A stretch of 64,000 bases of DNA, taken from Brachionus manjavacas (taxonomy: Eukaryota > Rotifera > Eurotatoria > Ploima > Brachionidae). The stretch is taken from contig JAHQIY010000014.1 in assembly GCA_019054805.1 (NCBI GenBank), forward strand, positions 1,612,001 to 1,676,000, read 5' to 3'. Of the stretch, positions 1 to 11,760 are shown one piece after another; the stretch's first letter is position 1, and each line of letters begins with the position of its first letter. Made by a program: the position numbers and the translations under genes. The notes under the pieces are model-generated. The model made no database searches. It had not been told where the DNA came from and saw only the letters and a list, made by a program, of their open reading frames with translations.

Positions 1-398
1 GTGTATAATCCAAAATCTTAGGTCAGTTTCAATATCAAGTTTTTTAAGTTTAATTCAGAATTTAAACTGGAATTTCATTGAAATTTCAAAGTAATTTTAA
101 AATTTTTTTGGTAAAGCAATTGAATTTGACAAGAAACAAAAAATATAATAATATTTTTATTATCTTTTGTAAAAAATTAAGTAAAATTTTAATTGTAAAT
201 TTTTATTTTCTATTCTGCCGTAAATATTTGTCTTTTGATCTTTTGAAAAATTAAATTTTTGTCTAAGATTGCAATTGATCAAAAATTGAATTGATTTTAG
301 AGTCTCATGAGCATAAAACATTCACTCAAATCAAATGAAAATGAAAAAAAGAAAAATTTTTGAGGAACCAAACTTAGGCTTTCGTGCACCAATGTAAT
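1..398. other. AT-rich flank, no gene seen
   Basis: This stretch lies downstream of the minus-strand chemoreceptor gene. It is A/T-rich with homopolymer runs and short direct repeats. I see no exon-like reading frame, RNA gene or inverted repeat. Any 3' UTR of the chemoreceptor would lie here. Confidence 0.6.
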
Positions 399-1900
399 TT
401 ATGTTGAATTCTTTTGATGAATCGAAGAATGGTTAGAACTCTTAAGTTGATAAATAACTACAAAATATGATAACAAAGTTCCAAATACCTTTTTTTTAAT
501 AAAAAATAGTTTATATATTAATTTTTAAAAACTTACTGTCAAAATAAATTCTTTATCTAAAATAATTTAAGTTAAAAAATTAAAAGAATTCGAAAAGAAT
601 TTTTATTTTGCTTACTAATGTTAATTATTCCAAACGCTGTCAGATATGGTACTCCATGAGTCAATTTGTTTATCATTAGATTAATCTTAGAGATGCGGAA
701 AATTCTAGTTAAATAAATTTTCTTTATTTCACCAATGCTTACTTTAAAACAAAGACTGTTAGTAAATTCTGCTAAATTTACTTCAAGTAAATCTTCCAAT
801 ATATTTGAACATTGCTCTTGGATTTTTGCCCCGAATATCACAGTTAATAAGATAATGGTAGTGCCACTTACACCCCAAAATGGAAATAAAATAGCCTTTA
901 TTCCTTCCAAATAGTTACCAGACCGGTCAGTTATTATGTAAAGCAACATCAGTAGAATAGTAATATTACTTAATAAAGTAATTCCGATAAATTCTTGATA
1001 GCATTTATTCATTTGTTGAATAATTTTGCAAATTTTCAAATGTTTTTTCCTCAACTCATCAAATTTATCCTCAAACTCATGTTGATTTTCTTGCAGATAT
1101 TGTTTATTTGAAACCAGGATTTTGTTATTTACCAAATCTCGGAATTCCTGATTAAAATTTTTGAAAATAAAAATGATCATTTCGCAATGTGCTAGATAAT
1201 AGCATATTGTAATCATCCAAATGAAACTATTGTATGAAAAGATAATGATTATTAGTATTTTATATGGTACATTATATCTTGGCCATGTTTCTTTGTGAAA
1301 TGGAGCCAACAATGAAGAAAAGACTTCACAAATATAATCAGGGCCGAAAAGCCTAATTATGATGCCTATTGAGTTAAACACCGATACGCAAACTCCTATC
1401 AGAAAATATATCAGAATTTTTTTTTTCAATACTTTAACTTTTATATTCGAATATTTATCTAAATAAAGTGACAATTCGTGAATTAATTGATTTTCCCTTG
1501 AATGCTTCTCTTGATTTATAAAAAATACTGTTCCACTCGCGACGGTTACAAAACACCACAGAATCAATATAATTTTATGAACAAATTCAACTGATAAAGA
1601 ATCTAATCTTCCATACCAAAATTCGAATAAGCTAAGTAAACGAGCAAAGTTGAGCCAAAGAATGACAAAAATTAGCAAAGAGTACACTTTTAGAAACCAT
1701 TTATCACTCTTTCTGTGATAAAGACCCACAATTCTCATCAAAATAAGAGGATATTTCATAATGCTGCAGTAGACCCTACAGTTTGATGTATTGACTTCTA
1801 AATTAGAGCATTTGTTTATCATTTTCGGCTTTTTTATCATTCCAATAACTTCAATCTTTAAATCATTGACGTTTGAATCTTTTAAGTATTTTTCATTCAT
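399..1900 (-). CDS. Gustatory-receptor-superfamily 7TM chemoreceptor 1 (four exons)
   Basis: Predicted multipass membrane protein of the insect-type gustatory/odorant receptor superfamily (7tm_7 type), a ligand-gated cation channel family in arthropods; ligand unknown. Exons on the minus strand: 743-1900, 616-685, 537-550, 399-488, giving 443 residues. About seven hydrophobic segments are visible, with a long charged loop before the last three, as usual for GRs. The C-terminus SYFVVIYQL matches the family's TM7 signature TYhhhhhQF. The start is the first ATG after an in-frame AT-rich leader. The intron 686-742 is 57 nt and stop-free, so a naive reading frame runs through it; the paralogue at 43.8 kb proves the splice, because it has the same exon lengths (70 and 14 nt) and phases. 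Assignment to the superfamily rests on topology and the C-terminal motif; ligand and tissue cannot be read. Confidence 0.8.
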
Positions 1901-3244
1901 TTTATTTTTAAATTCAAATCGTTTTTGAAATAATTTTGTATAATTTTTGTCAACTTTTTATTTTCAGCAATTAACAATAATAATAGAAAAATTTAAATTC
2001 CACTCAGTATTTAGATTTTTTTAATTCTTTTTTATTTGAGTAATTTATTGATTATAAAAAATGGATCTAATTTCTGTGTTTAAAAGATAAAAAAAATATT
2101 CGAACGTGATTTAGTCAAATTAAGAGGCTAAAGTTGATATCTGAAATGGATTGCTTTTTATTCAGGCGTAATTAACACAATTAAAAAATTTGGGTAAATA
2201 TTAGTTTAATATTTGATCGAAATAAATTTTAAAAATTTTTTGAAGATATTTAAAAGATTACTTCTCCGTTTTTGATTTTTTACTTTTAACTTTGTTTTTT
2301 AAGCTTCAAAATTATTTTTTGAATTTAATACTAATTTAAAACATTAAGATCTTTTTTCCATTTATTTTACATTTTTTGAAGTACTTTAAAAATAAGTTTA
2401 GTATTAAATGAAGAATATAAAATTTATTTTCTGCATTTAAAAAAAATTTATTCAAAATTCATGATCATTTTTTTTTAATTGATCATAGACTTGTTATTTG
2501 TTTGGAATAAAAATAAACAAAAATCAAATCATAGCTGTCAAAGTTATTACAAATATTAATAAATTTGATTCAACTTAATAAAAAAATAAAAATTTTTACA
2601 AATTATTATTTTCTTCACTATTTTGTATAATCGTTTTAATGAAAAATATATGGTAGTCTTTAAGTCAAATTTTATTTATAATTACTTAGTTCAAAGTTTA
2701 AGTTTATGTGCTTAAATTAAAGCTATTAAGCTGAGCTTTTATTTGATATACAATATTTATCATTGTTCCTTTCTTTTTTTTTTTTTTTTGCAATGAAAAT
2801 TATGAAATTTTGTTTGTACTCTTTTACATGAAATCGACTTTATCTTGAATAATTTAATCCTTCACAAAAATTGAAAACTTTTAACAAAAAATTTTTAAAA
2901 AATGAATACACATAAACCAGTTTTATTGAGAGAACTTCAAGAATGAGTGAGACGAATGGTACAAGTCACAAAGCAATTGAATAAAGACCGGACTGCTCCG
3001 GCTTCTTTTGTTGTTGAGCTTGTCAAAGTTATAAAACTCTTTATGCAGTCAAAAATACTACTACTATTTTTTAAAAAATTTCAATAAATTTTTAAGAAAA
3101 CATTAGCTAATTAATTAAAACACTATCAAATTCATTAAAAATTACTAAAATAATTTTTACAAAGCCTAATTTTTCAAATGGGAAAAATGATTAAAAGGAA
3201 ATCTTTAAGAGGAAAAATAAAACTCAGAATGTTTTAAAAGTTTT
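1901..3244. other. AT-rich spacer with a possible decayed coding fragment at 2901-3060
   Basis: Mostly low-complexity A/T. From about 2901 on the plus strand the composition becomes more balanced and an ATG frame of about 50 codons runs with a single in-frame TGA near codon 15. The residues after it (VRRMVQVTKQL and onwards) look protein-like but I do not recognise them. A shorter frame starting near 3838 may belong to the same relic. No splice context supports a live gene. Confidence 0.4.
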
Positions 3245-3664
3245 AAAGGGTACTGAGGAATTTTGAAAAAAATCCAAATTTTTGATTTTATGATATCTTT
3301 TTAAAGATCTCGACGAGCTGAATCTAGTAATGTCAAAATTTTTGAAATCGGACCATTCTTTCAAAAGTTATAAGAGCTTAAAAACTAAATAGGCTTATTA
3401 CTTAAAATGACAGTATCTTGGTCATTTCTAAGGTTTTTAAAATAATTTTTTCTTAAGCATGTTCAGAAATTAAAGAAGAATTTATAAAAATACGTTAGGT
3501 TATTCCACTAAAAATTTATCTTCCAGTCCTGGAAAACCAAAAAATAGATAATGTAGCTGTTTATAACCCCCCCCAGTACCCGTATGTGTTTTAAAACGTT
3601 TAATTGTTAAAAGATATCATAAAATTAAAAATTTGGATTTTTTCCAAATTGCCCAGTATCCTTT
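3245..3664. mobile_element. MITE-like element with ~55-bp terminal inverted repeats
   Basis: The sequence at 3245-3302 (AAAGGGTACTGAGGAATTTT and onwards) recurs as its reverse complement at about 3607-3664 with only a handful of mismatches over about 55 bp. The ~310-bp interior has no coding frame. This is the structure of a non-autonomous DNA transposon. No clear target-site duplication could be picked because the flanks are simple T/A runs. Superfamily unknown. Confidence 0.6.
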
Positions 3665-4490
3665 CTTTTTTTTGCTTACAATCAGTTTTTCGAAACTATA
3701 TTTTGAAAATGAATAGATAAATATTTTTTCAAATTAGATAAATATATTATTTAAAGGATAATTTTTTTTTAAATGTAGATAATTTATTTGTCAACTTGTT
3801 TTGGTTAATAATTAAACAGCACAGTATCACGAAAACATGATGACAGATGACGAAAACAACATTCAAGATTTTGAGAAAGGTGAACGTTGAAAACTAAAAA
3901 AATTCAAACAATGCTAAGGACCAGCCGTCAAAAAGAACAAGAAAATAATTATAAATTTATTTTTGTGTTTTCTTTTTAAAAAAAAAATATCTACTACTAA
4001 AATATTTTATCTACTTTGATTTATCTTTTATTATGAAAAAAAATATCTATTAAAAAAGGGTTTTATCTAATGACAAAAATCAAACCCATTTTTTATATTC
4101 TCAATAATGAATTTTAAAATGTTCAAAAAATTCTACTTGACTTGACTCAAATCATTTTTTAGATATTAACGCTTGTAGAAAGTAAAAATAGATTACATGA
4201 AAAAAATATATAAGGTGTGTTTTATGATTAATTAATTATATTTCTGATTATATTTATTTCAAAAAAAATTTAATGCTAGAAAATAAACCTTTTTTTTTCA
4301 AATTAGTGGCTCTTTAAAAAAATATTTTTTCATTTGAAAAAAAAATTGATTTCTAGTATTCCGGCCAAGAATAAAAGCAGAAACTCTTATAGATCTCTAT
4401 GAGGAAATTTTTAATAAATTTTAGATAATACAAAACTTTATTTCATAAATATTAAATTTTATTAAAAGAAAATAATTTAGAAAAGTAAAA
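3665..4490. other. AT-rich spacer, 3' of MROH1
   Basis: Homopolymer-rich sequence between the MITE-like element and the last exon of the minus-strand MROH1-like gene. It holds a short degenerate reading frame near 3838-3890 (MMTDDENNIQDFEKGER then a stop) that I cannot place. The 3' UTR of the MROH1-like gene must lie in its upper part. Confidence 0.5.
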
Positions 4491-7400
4491 TTAAAAATCA
4501 GCTAATAAACTAATAGCTTCTGCTGCTTTCTGTCTAACAATAGCCGATTGATCTTCCTTCAACAGTTTTATTAAAGCTTAAAAAAATTTTAACTAAATTT
4601 TAAGTGAAAATTAGTAAGTACAATCTACCATTAGTGATATGCTCTTTGGACAATTGGCTTTGCTTTTCCTTATTCAAGTGTCCTAGCAGATATCCTGAAA
4701 ATAAAACAGAATTTGATCGGATAAGCGTCCATTCACTTTTAAAATTAGAAACACTATTCATAATATAAAAACTGACCTTTTCCGGAAATTCATTTACCTA
4801 TTAATAAATATTAAAATTAAAAAATAAATAAAAGTTAAATATGCTACAATTAATTTTGACAAGTCGTTTATAAATTCGCCATAATGTAAAGTTTTGTTAT
4901 CCAACAAACTACTCTGAAATAGCTCATTAATGCTTTCTGATTTAATCAAAGGTCCAACTTGGCGCAATACAAACTTACATGATCTTTTAACACCCTCATC
5001 TTGTTCATTTAAATGAAGAACAAAACTAACAAAATTTGAATGTATCTGCTCCAAATAAGGCTCTTTGGATGGACCTTGACCAAATCTTGCCAATTCACCA
5101 AACAATAAGTAAGAACTGGCTCTAATTTCTGCTTTTTCTTTTTCAAAACAAGGCCGTATTCTCAAAAGGATGTTGATCAAAATCGGCCTTACATTATTCT
5201 CATCAATTAAGGCTATAATCTTGGTCAAGCCATTCATTGATTCCAAAGATATGTCATCATTCAAATCATTTTTGTCGTCAAGTCCTGCCATCATGGCTGA
5301 CAAAATAGTTGTCGAGTGTTTTTGAACTTGATCTTTGCCCAAACTGGATATATTGCCGAGACCACGGATGCACAAAGTTCTCACTTGAAGGCATGCATCG
5401 ATTAATTTTGTCAACAAACTGTTCAATAATTGCTCGATTAAATCAATGGAACATTTATAATTCATTAGCTTTTTTAAGATAGTTAATTTTATTGAATAAA
5501 AATTTTCTGAATTTACCTCAGCATAAAATGCTGTAGTGGATATTTTTTGACAGTCGTAGGGGGCAGAAAGATACATGTTCAAATTATTAACAATTTTTGG
5601 AACTAATTTATCACAATTTAAGCACAGACCCCTTAGAAAATTCAATTTAAATTGAAAAAAAATCTTCCTTTTTTTTTTACCTTGCCATTAGAGTGTATCC
5701 TTCGATGACTTTATTTTCTTCATTGAAAAAAGTCCACAGATTTTCGTTCTCATAAAACTCATAGAGATTAATTCGAGTGCATTTAATATAACTTTTAAAG
5801 CAATCAACCGCAATTCTTTTTTTTAATAAAGAAATTTAAAGTCAAATTCAAAAATAGATTGAAAAAAAATCTACTTTATAGGATCAATTTTTTTAAAGTC
5901 ACTTTGAACCTGTGATTTTGCTGAACTTTTTGAACTCTTACTCTCAGAATGGTCTTCTTTTGGTTTAGGCTGTGGCATTAAATTGGATAAAGAGTTGGAT
6001 ATTCTAATTAACAAGGCACTGAATATTTTTTCAAAATTGTCTTCAAAAACTTTTTCAGTCGATTCGGTTACATTGTTAGAAAATATTTCATTCAAAACAC
6101 AAGTTCCAATCAGTGGCGTAATTGATGCATATTTGGAGCCATTTTTTTCCTCGTATGGCAAGCATCTGGTCCATATTTGCAGTAAATGATCAATAATATC
6201 ATTCATCAGCTGACTGTCTTCGCATAAACTTTGGCATATTTCAGTCATTTCACTTGAATAAAATTGTATTTTTAGAAAAAAGAAAATTAGATTTTAAAGA
6301 ATTGATAATAAAAGCGTTATTAAATAATAGAGTTAGTGTTAGTCTAAATAATAATTTAATTAACATGGTACTGTGGTCAACGTATTCCATCCAAACTTGG
6401 CGTCTTGTGTCAATAGTTTCTTCATGAATTAAGAAACTTTTATTATGCAGATAAATGTGAGAGCTTAATTTAAATAAATCATCAATTTTTTTTACATCGC
6501 ATTTAAAATTATTTAGAAAATAAAAATCAATTAAAATTACTTGCTGCATGGTATTGGCAAAGTGAGCAGAACATTCAAAGAGTCTATTAAGTGCTGTTGA
6601 AAAATAACTCGGATTGTCCTCAAAGTTCCAAGTTTGGCTTGAGAATTTTGAATGGAACCCAGTTTTGTGTACAAATGGCGTAATAAGTTATCCACGTAAT
6701 CCTTGAGTTCCGGGCCACGAAGTTTAATACAATAATTTAAGCATATACAGCTTGAACTTGAACAGTTCGACTGGATGTCTAATAATCCGTCAATAAGGTT
6801 TTCAATGAACAAAACTAGTTGATGTCCTGCAGGAACTTTTTTGCACAAAATTTTGGATAAATCATTGACAGATGTTAGGAGAGCATTTGGCGAATTTTTC
6901 ATCAAACTTGGCATGAGACTATTCAGAGACTCAGAATCCTGCCAGCTATCTTTGGTGTAAATTTGCAAAGATTTTAAAAGACTATCAATACAATCAATGG
7001 CCAGTATTCGAATTTTGATAACTGGATCAGTGGCACGCGTAACCACGCGGCCTAAAATATTCCCAAAGCAAGCAAAACTGTCCGCATTTTCCGCGCTTTT
7101 TTCGTCCAATTTAAAATTAAGATTAAAATGCTTGAGCACACTTGACAATGAACGAATGGATCTAAGCCGCTCATGATCTTTGACCGAGATGATCCAAGGC
7201 TCCAAATGCTTGAATATTATCGCCAATGTTGTACTATTCAACTCTCTGTCTAAAAGTGTGTTAAGTAATTCCTCTAGTGATTTTGATGTTTGTTCATAAA
7301 TTTCATTTCCATGCAAAATTTCACTTGACTCAGAGTCTTTATCCTCAGCCGGAACTTGTAGCGGGTAAAAACTATCTGTTGACGATTTTATCAATTGATA

Positions 7401-10400
7401 TAAATCGGCTTCAGTTGGCTTAGGATTAAGCTTTCTAAATTTTTTTTTTCAATTCTTAATAAAAATTTAAATTAATAAAATTTACGCCAGATTAGAGCAA
7501 ATTTTAAAACTCATTGCTTTTATATCATTTGTTAGAATTTTAGACGTCTCCGTATTAATATAGGACTAAAAGAAAAAATTAAGAACATTTTTGTTGGTTA
7601 ATTTTTTAATAATAATTACAATTGTTTGATTTAAAATTGTGTTTTTGTATGAAAAATTGAAGTCTTTTTGCAAATGGTCTTGATGCATACATTTGGTGAT
7701 TATGTCAAGAGATTTGAGTATGTTTTGTTTAAGATTTAAGTCCTATAAAATAAAAAATTGGAAAAAAATTCATTAGATTTTAAATGTACCTTAGACGTGT
7801 AAGCAGCATATCCACTGACGCTTCGCAAAATATTAGCCTCTAAACGTGAAATGACCAAGTCTTTTGGTGAATAAAAAGTGACGTATCCATAAGTTAAGAC
7901 CAAAGTTGATTTTATTTGATCTGGGTCACCATTTTTATTCGAATCTTTGATCAGACTCGAAAAAAGTCCACCAGATGATTTTTTTGATTCATTTTTTGCA
8001 TAAGTTTCCAATTTGTACAAAACAGTATCCAAATGAGTAGTTGATGTATAGCCAAAACTTACAGCACAACCCTCTCGTTCATGTTGATTAGAGTTATTAA
8101 CAGAGTTGTATATAGTATCCAATTGTTTGTCAATAGTATTTTTACTCGTAGTTTTGTTCAATACAACACCTAAGCATTTAAAGGCAAAATGCTTAAAAAT
8201 AAAAATAAAAATAAAAGTATTTTTTCTAAGTAAATATTACATACTTTTTCATCACTTAAATTTTGATAAAGAGTTTCAATTTGTTTGCCAAAGCATTTAG
8301 CAATTTCGCAGTATTTTTCCTCGGAGTTCATTTGATCTAGAGAATTGGACAACAACTTCATGATAAGATCTTCCCAATTTTTTTGTGAAAACTTTGAACT
8401 AGCCAATTTATCTTAAAAAATTCATTAAAAAATTCATTTTCTATCTAATGGCGATTTTGTTGTGATCTGAAATTAAATTTTAAATCAAAAGATATAACAT
8501 TTTTTTGAGCTAACATGAAAAAATCAAAAAAGACTTTTAGAAAACTAGAATTTTGAAAAGAAGAAGAGTTTTTTAATCTAAATTTTTTAAAAAATTTTTA
8601 AAAATTTTAGATTGTTGAAATTAATGAAAAACGGAAGCGGTTTAATTATAAAATTTTTTTTTTAAGTAAAATATTTTTGATGTTTTTAAAATTAAGTCTT
8701 CAAAATTAAAATAAGAAAAAATTCATAAAAAATCACAGTTCACAATATAACATATTTTATTTTAATCCAAATATTACCTTCAAGATTTATCACAAGTTTC
8801 GGTATAACACTGTCCCATAGATCTACTATTGAGCTATCTATATTAGGCCCCATGTTTTTCATCAAATTAAGAATGTTCAAACCGCGGTTAGTTCCATTTA
8901 GCGGACAGCCACACAATACAATTAGCCTGGCTAATACTTCGAAGGGCTTTGGTACATTTATGAATGAGTCATAATTGATGAGATAGTCCTCTGTGTCGGA
9001 CTCTCGCTTATGCTCGGCAATGTGAGCCAAATTTTTGCAAAGTATGCTCGAAGCTCTTGAGTAGTCATTGTTGGTCAAGTATTCGAGCAAAGCTGGCCAC
9101 AAAATTTGATGCATATTGTTCACTGTGGTTGCAAAAAGCGTCAATATGCTCTCTGCTGATAGCCTCAAGTGTTCATTTGAAGCATCATCAAGATTATTTT
9201 TTTTCTTTTCAAAAAAATTATTTTTTTTTTAAAATTAAATATTTCAACTAAACCTGGTCATCTATCAAACAACATTGCTTGATGATAAATTCAATCATTA
9301 AAAAACCACCCTCTAAATGCAAGTAATCATGATATGCCATAGAAATTATGGTTTGAATCAATTGCTTTTTTATCTTTGAAAAAATTAAAAAAAAAAAAAA
9401 AAAGATGAATTTAAAAAAATTTTAATTACGCGATTATTTGACTCATTTAGTAAAAGTCTCAAGCCGGAAATGACAATTTGTTTTTTGTTTACCATTTGTT
9501 CTTCACAAGAGTTGATTAAATGACGAAGTACAGTCAATGATCCAATTCGGTTTTTCTCGTTATTTTGTTCTAATTTTTGCAGCAAAAATGGAATCATTCT
9601 GTCACTGTATCTGTGTGCTATTTAGAAAAAAATAATTGGATTCTTTAATTTTATAAGGAAATTTTTACTAAGCTCAGCAAAGCATCTCAAAATTTCATTA
9701 TGATTTTTATTTAAATTTGCCAAATTGGCATTGTTGGAGTTTTTGGCCATTTGATGATCGATAGTTACCAAAATCTGTGAGAACATTTCTTTGACCAACT
9801 GATCAAATATGTTATCCATGCTTGCGATCGCTGGTTCAGCTGAAATAACTGCTGACAATGTCAGATACAATGACTTTAAATTTTAAGAGAAATTCAGATT
9901 TATTGAGAAAAAAAAATTCATTCATTTCTTTTACTTGGGAGACAATAAAATGGTCTGCGTGTTTTTTATAAAGATTTAGCAAACCTGGAATTATTTTTGG
10001 TATATCTGTTTCCAGTTTGTCTCGCGACATTAAATTTACAAAATGACCAATTGATTCAATGGTAATCTGTCTGACTTTAGGGTCGTTGGTTTTGATCCAT
10101 GAATTGAATAAAAACTCATGAGCTGCGTAAACAGAATTAGAAAAATGCGATTTTTCAATTGATTGATCTGGGGCCTTTTCCATATTTGAACAATAGTATA
10201 AAATTGCCTCGCAAAATTTGCACAGTGCAGAGCCAAACGCATATTTATAAGAATCCAGTTTGGACATACCCAACATTGGTAGAATAGAAGTGAAAACTTT
10301 TGTCAAACTTGGTACAACACCATAAGCTTAATGAAATTTAGAAAAAAAATCAAAAGCTATTCTACGATTTTATTAATTTACGATTTGCTTCTGCCAAAAA

Positions 10401-11015
10401 TGCCATTGTGTTTATTACAAATAAATGCGGCAGAGTTCCTGGATTAAATTTTTTCTGCAGCTCATCAAAAACTTCTTTGACATATTTTTTACCAATAGCT
10501 ACCAGAAGATTGCTAGCTGCAGTCTGAAGAAATATTGGTTGGTCTTTATCCTTACCAAAATCAAATTAAAAAAAAAAAATTTTTGTTCTCGAAATTTACT
10601 TTATTTTTGATCATTTCATTAGAGGCAATTTCGATCCACTTCAAAGGAGAATCATCTTCAATTTTTTCTACATTTTCTTTAACTATTTTTTCTATAGTAG
10701 CGAAAATTGAAGTCTTGTGTCCTTCTGAAAGCTTTTTTTTAATTAGACTTAGGGATATCAAAATAATTCATTTAAGCTACTTTGGCCAAGTTTTTTGTCA
10801 TAAACTGAAAAGAGATATTGAGTATAAATTGGGGTTTTTTGTTTCCCAAGGTGATTATGGATTCCGATACTGATTCTTGGACATCAGGATTTTTGTCGTC
10901 TATTGTTTCTAGGAGACCAATTATCAAATCTTATCAAACAAAATCTTATTCCTACACAGACATTTTTAAAATATGATTAAATACTTTCTAGTTGGTACAT
11001 GTTTCCGAAAGACAT
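4491..11015 (-). CDS. MROH1-like maestro HEAT-repeat protein (multi-exon)
   Basis: Large cytosolic alpha-solenoid of HEAT-like helices, orthologous in order and content to animal MROH1 (human about 1,640 residues), linked in vertebrates to lysosomes. Exon 1 is 10985-11015 (MSFGNMYQLE), followed by DDKNPDVQESVSESIITLG, the N-terminal HEAT block. Further matches in order: LPMLGMSKLDSYKYAFGSAL and LLNLYKKHADHF (10.3-9.9 kb), RIGSLTVLRHLINSCEEQM (9.5 kb), EGCAVSFGYTSTTHLDTVL (8.0 kb), LEPWIISVKDHER (7.2 kb), VRTLCIRGLGNISSLGKDQV and RIRPCFEKEKAEIRASSYLL (5.3 kb), FYIMNSVSNFKSEWTLIRS (4.75 kb). The last exon 4491-4576 ends QKAAEAISLLADF, as in the family. At least fifteen short introns were inferred; some middle exon edges are not fixed. 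It is divergent to ADAMTS, 745 bp away. GCN1 was considered and rejected because the motif order is MROH1-specific. Confidence 0.9.
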
Positions 11016-11760
11016 TTTTAGAATTTTGATTATCCTAAAAAATTTCAAAAATAAGAAAAATACGAATTTAGGGTCATATGATTAAAGTTTTGATAGCTAT
11101 TTTAGTATAATGCTTATTTATTTAAAAAAAATATATTTTAAATTTAATTGAATGCATAAATTTCATCACATGATTATTTTAATCAAATATTTGTTTGTTT
11201 GATCTGAAGGTATAAGACAATAATGATGGTTTATTTTTTTTATTTACAAAAAAAATAGTTAAAAAAAAATTTTTTCTTTATTAATCTTTTAACCAAAAAA
11301 CTTCTTTAGAAAATTATTAAAAAAATGAAAAATTAAAAACTTTAATTTGCTTTAAAATTTTAAATTGGGTTTTAGCTGATGACGACTGCTTCATCAAATT
11401 GAAACATCATACCTATTGGTATGCTAAACCTGGTACTTATCTATGCATCAATTAAATGAATCATTTATTTTTTTTGACCCCAATAATTGGAATGACAGAA
11501 ATCTTATTCCAATCTAGTTTGAGCTTGAATTTTTAATGAATAGCTTGAAAAACTTTCATCTTTTTAGAAAGAATGTAGCTAATTGAAAGTTCATTACCAG
11601 GCAAAAATTCGAAGTACATATGCTGCATTAACGGGTTTATCGGTCTAACTTTATATTGAAGATCATCGATCCGTAAACAAAATAATTGACCATATGATAA
11701 ATTTTCAATATTATTTTCTCAAATAATTTATTCGAGCTTATTCTTGATGAATAAAAAAGA
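11016..11760. promoter_or_regulatory. Divergent promoter region between MROH1-like and ADAMTS
   Basis: The start codons of two genes on opposite strands are 745 bp apart, so both promoters must sit in this interval. It is A/T-rich with a somewhat more balanced block at 11370-11700. No TATA box or known operator can be assigned with confidence. The call rests on gene arrangement only. Confidence 0.45.

Noticed and set aside
4491-11015. GCN1 or another large HEAT-repeat protein
   Set aside because: The order of conserved blocks (LYKKHA, LTVLRHLINS, EGCAVSFG, LSPW-type, RIRPxFxxEKxExR, last exon KAAEAISLL) follows MROH1, and the length is right for MROH1, not GCN1.
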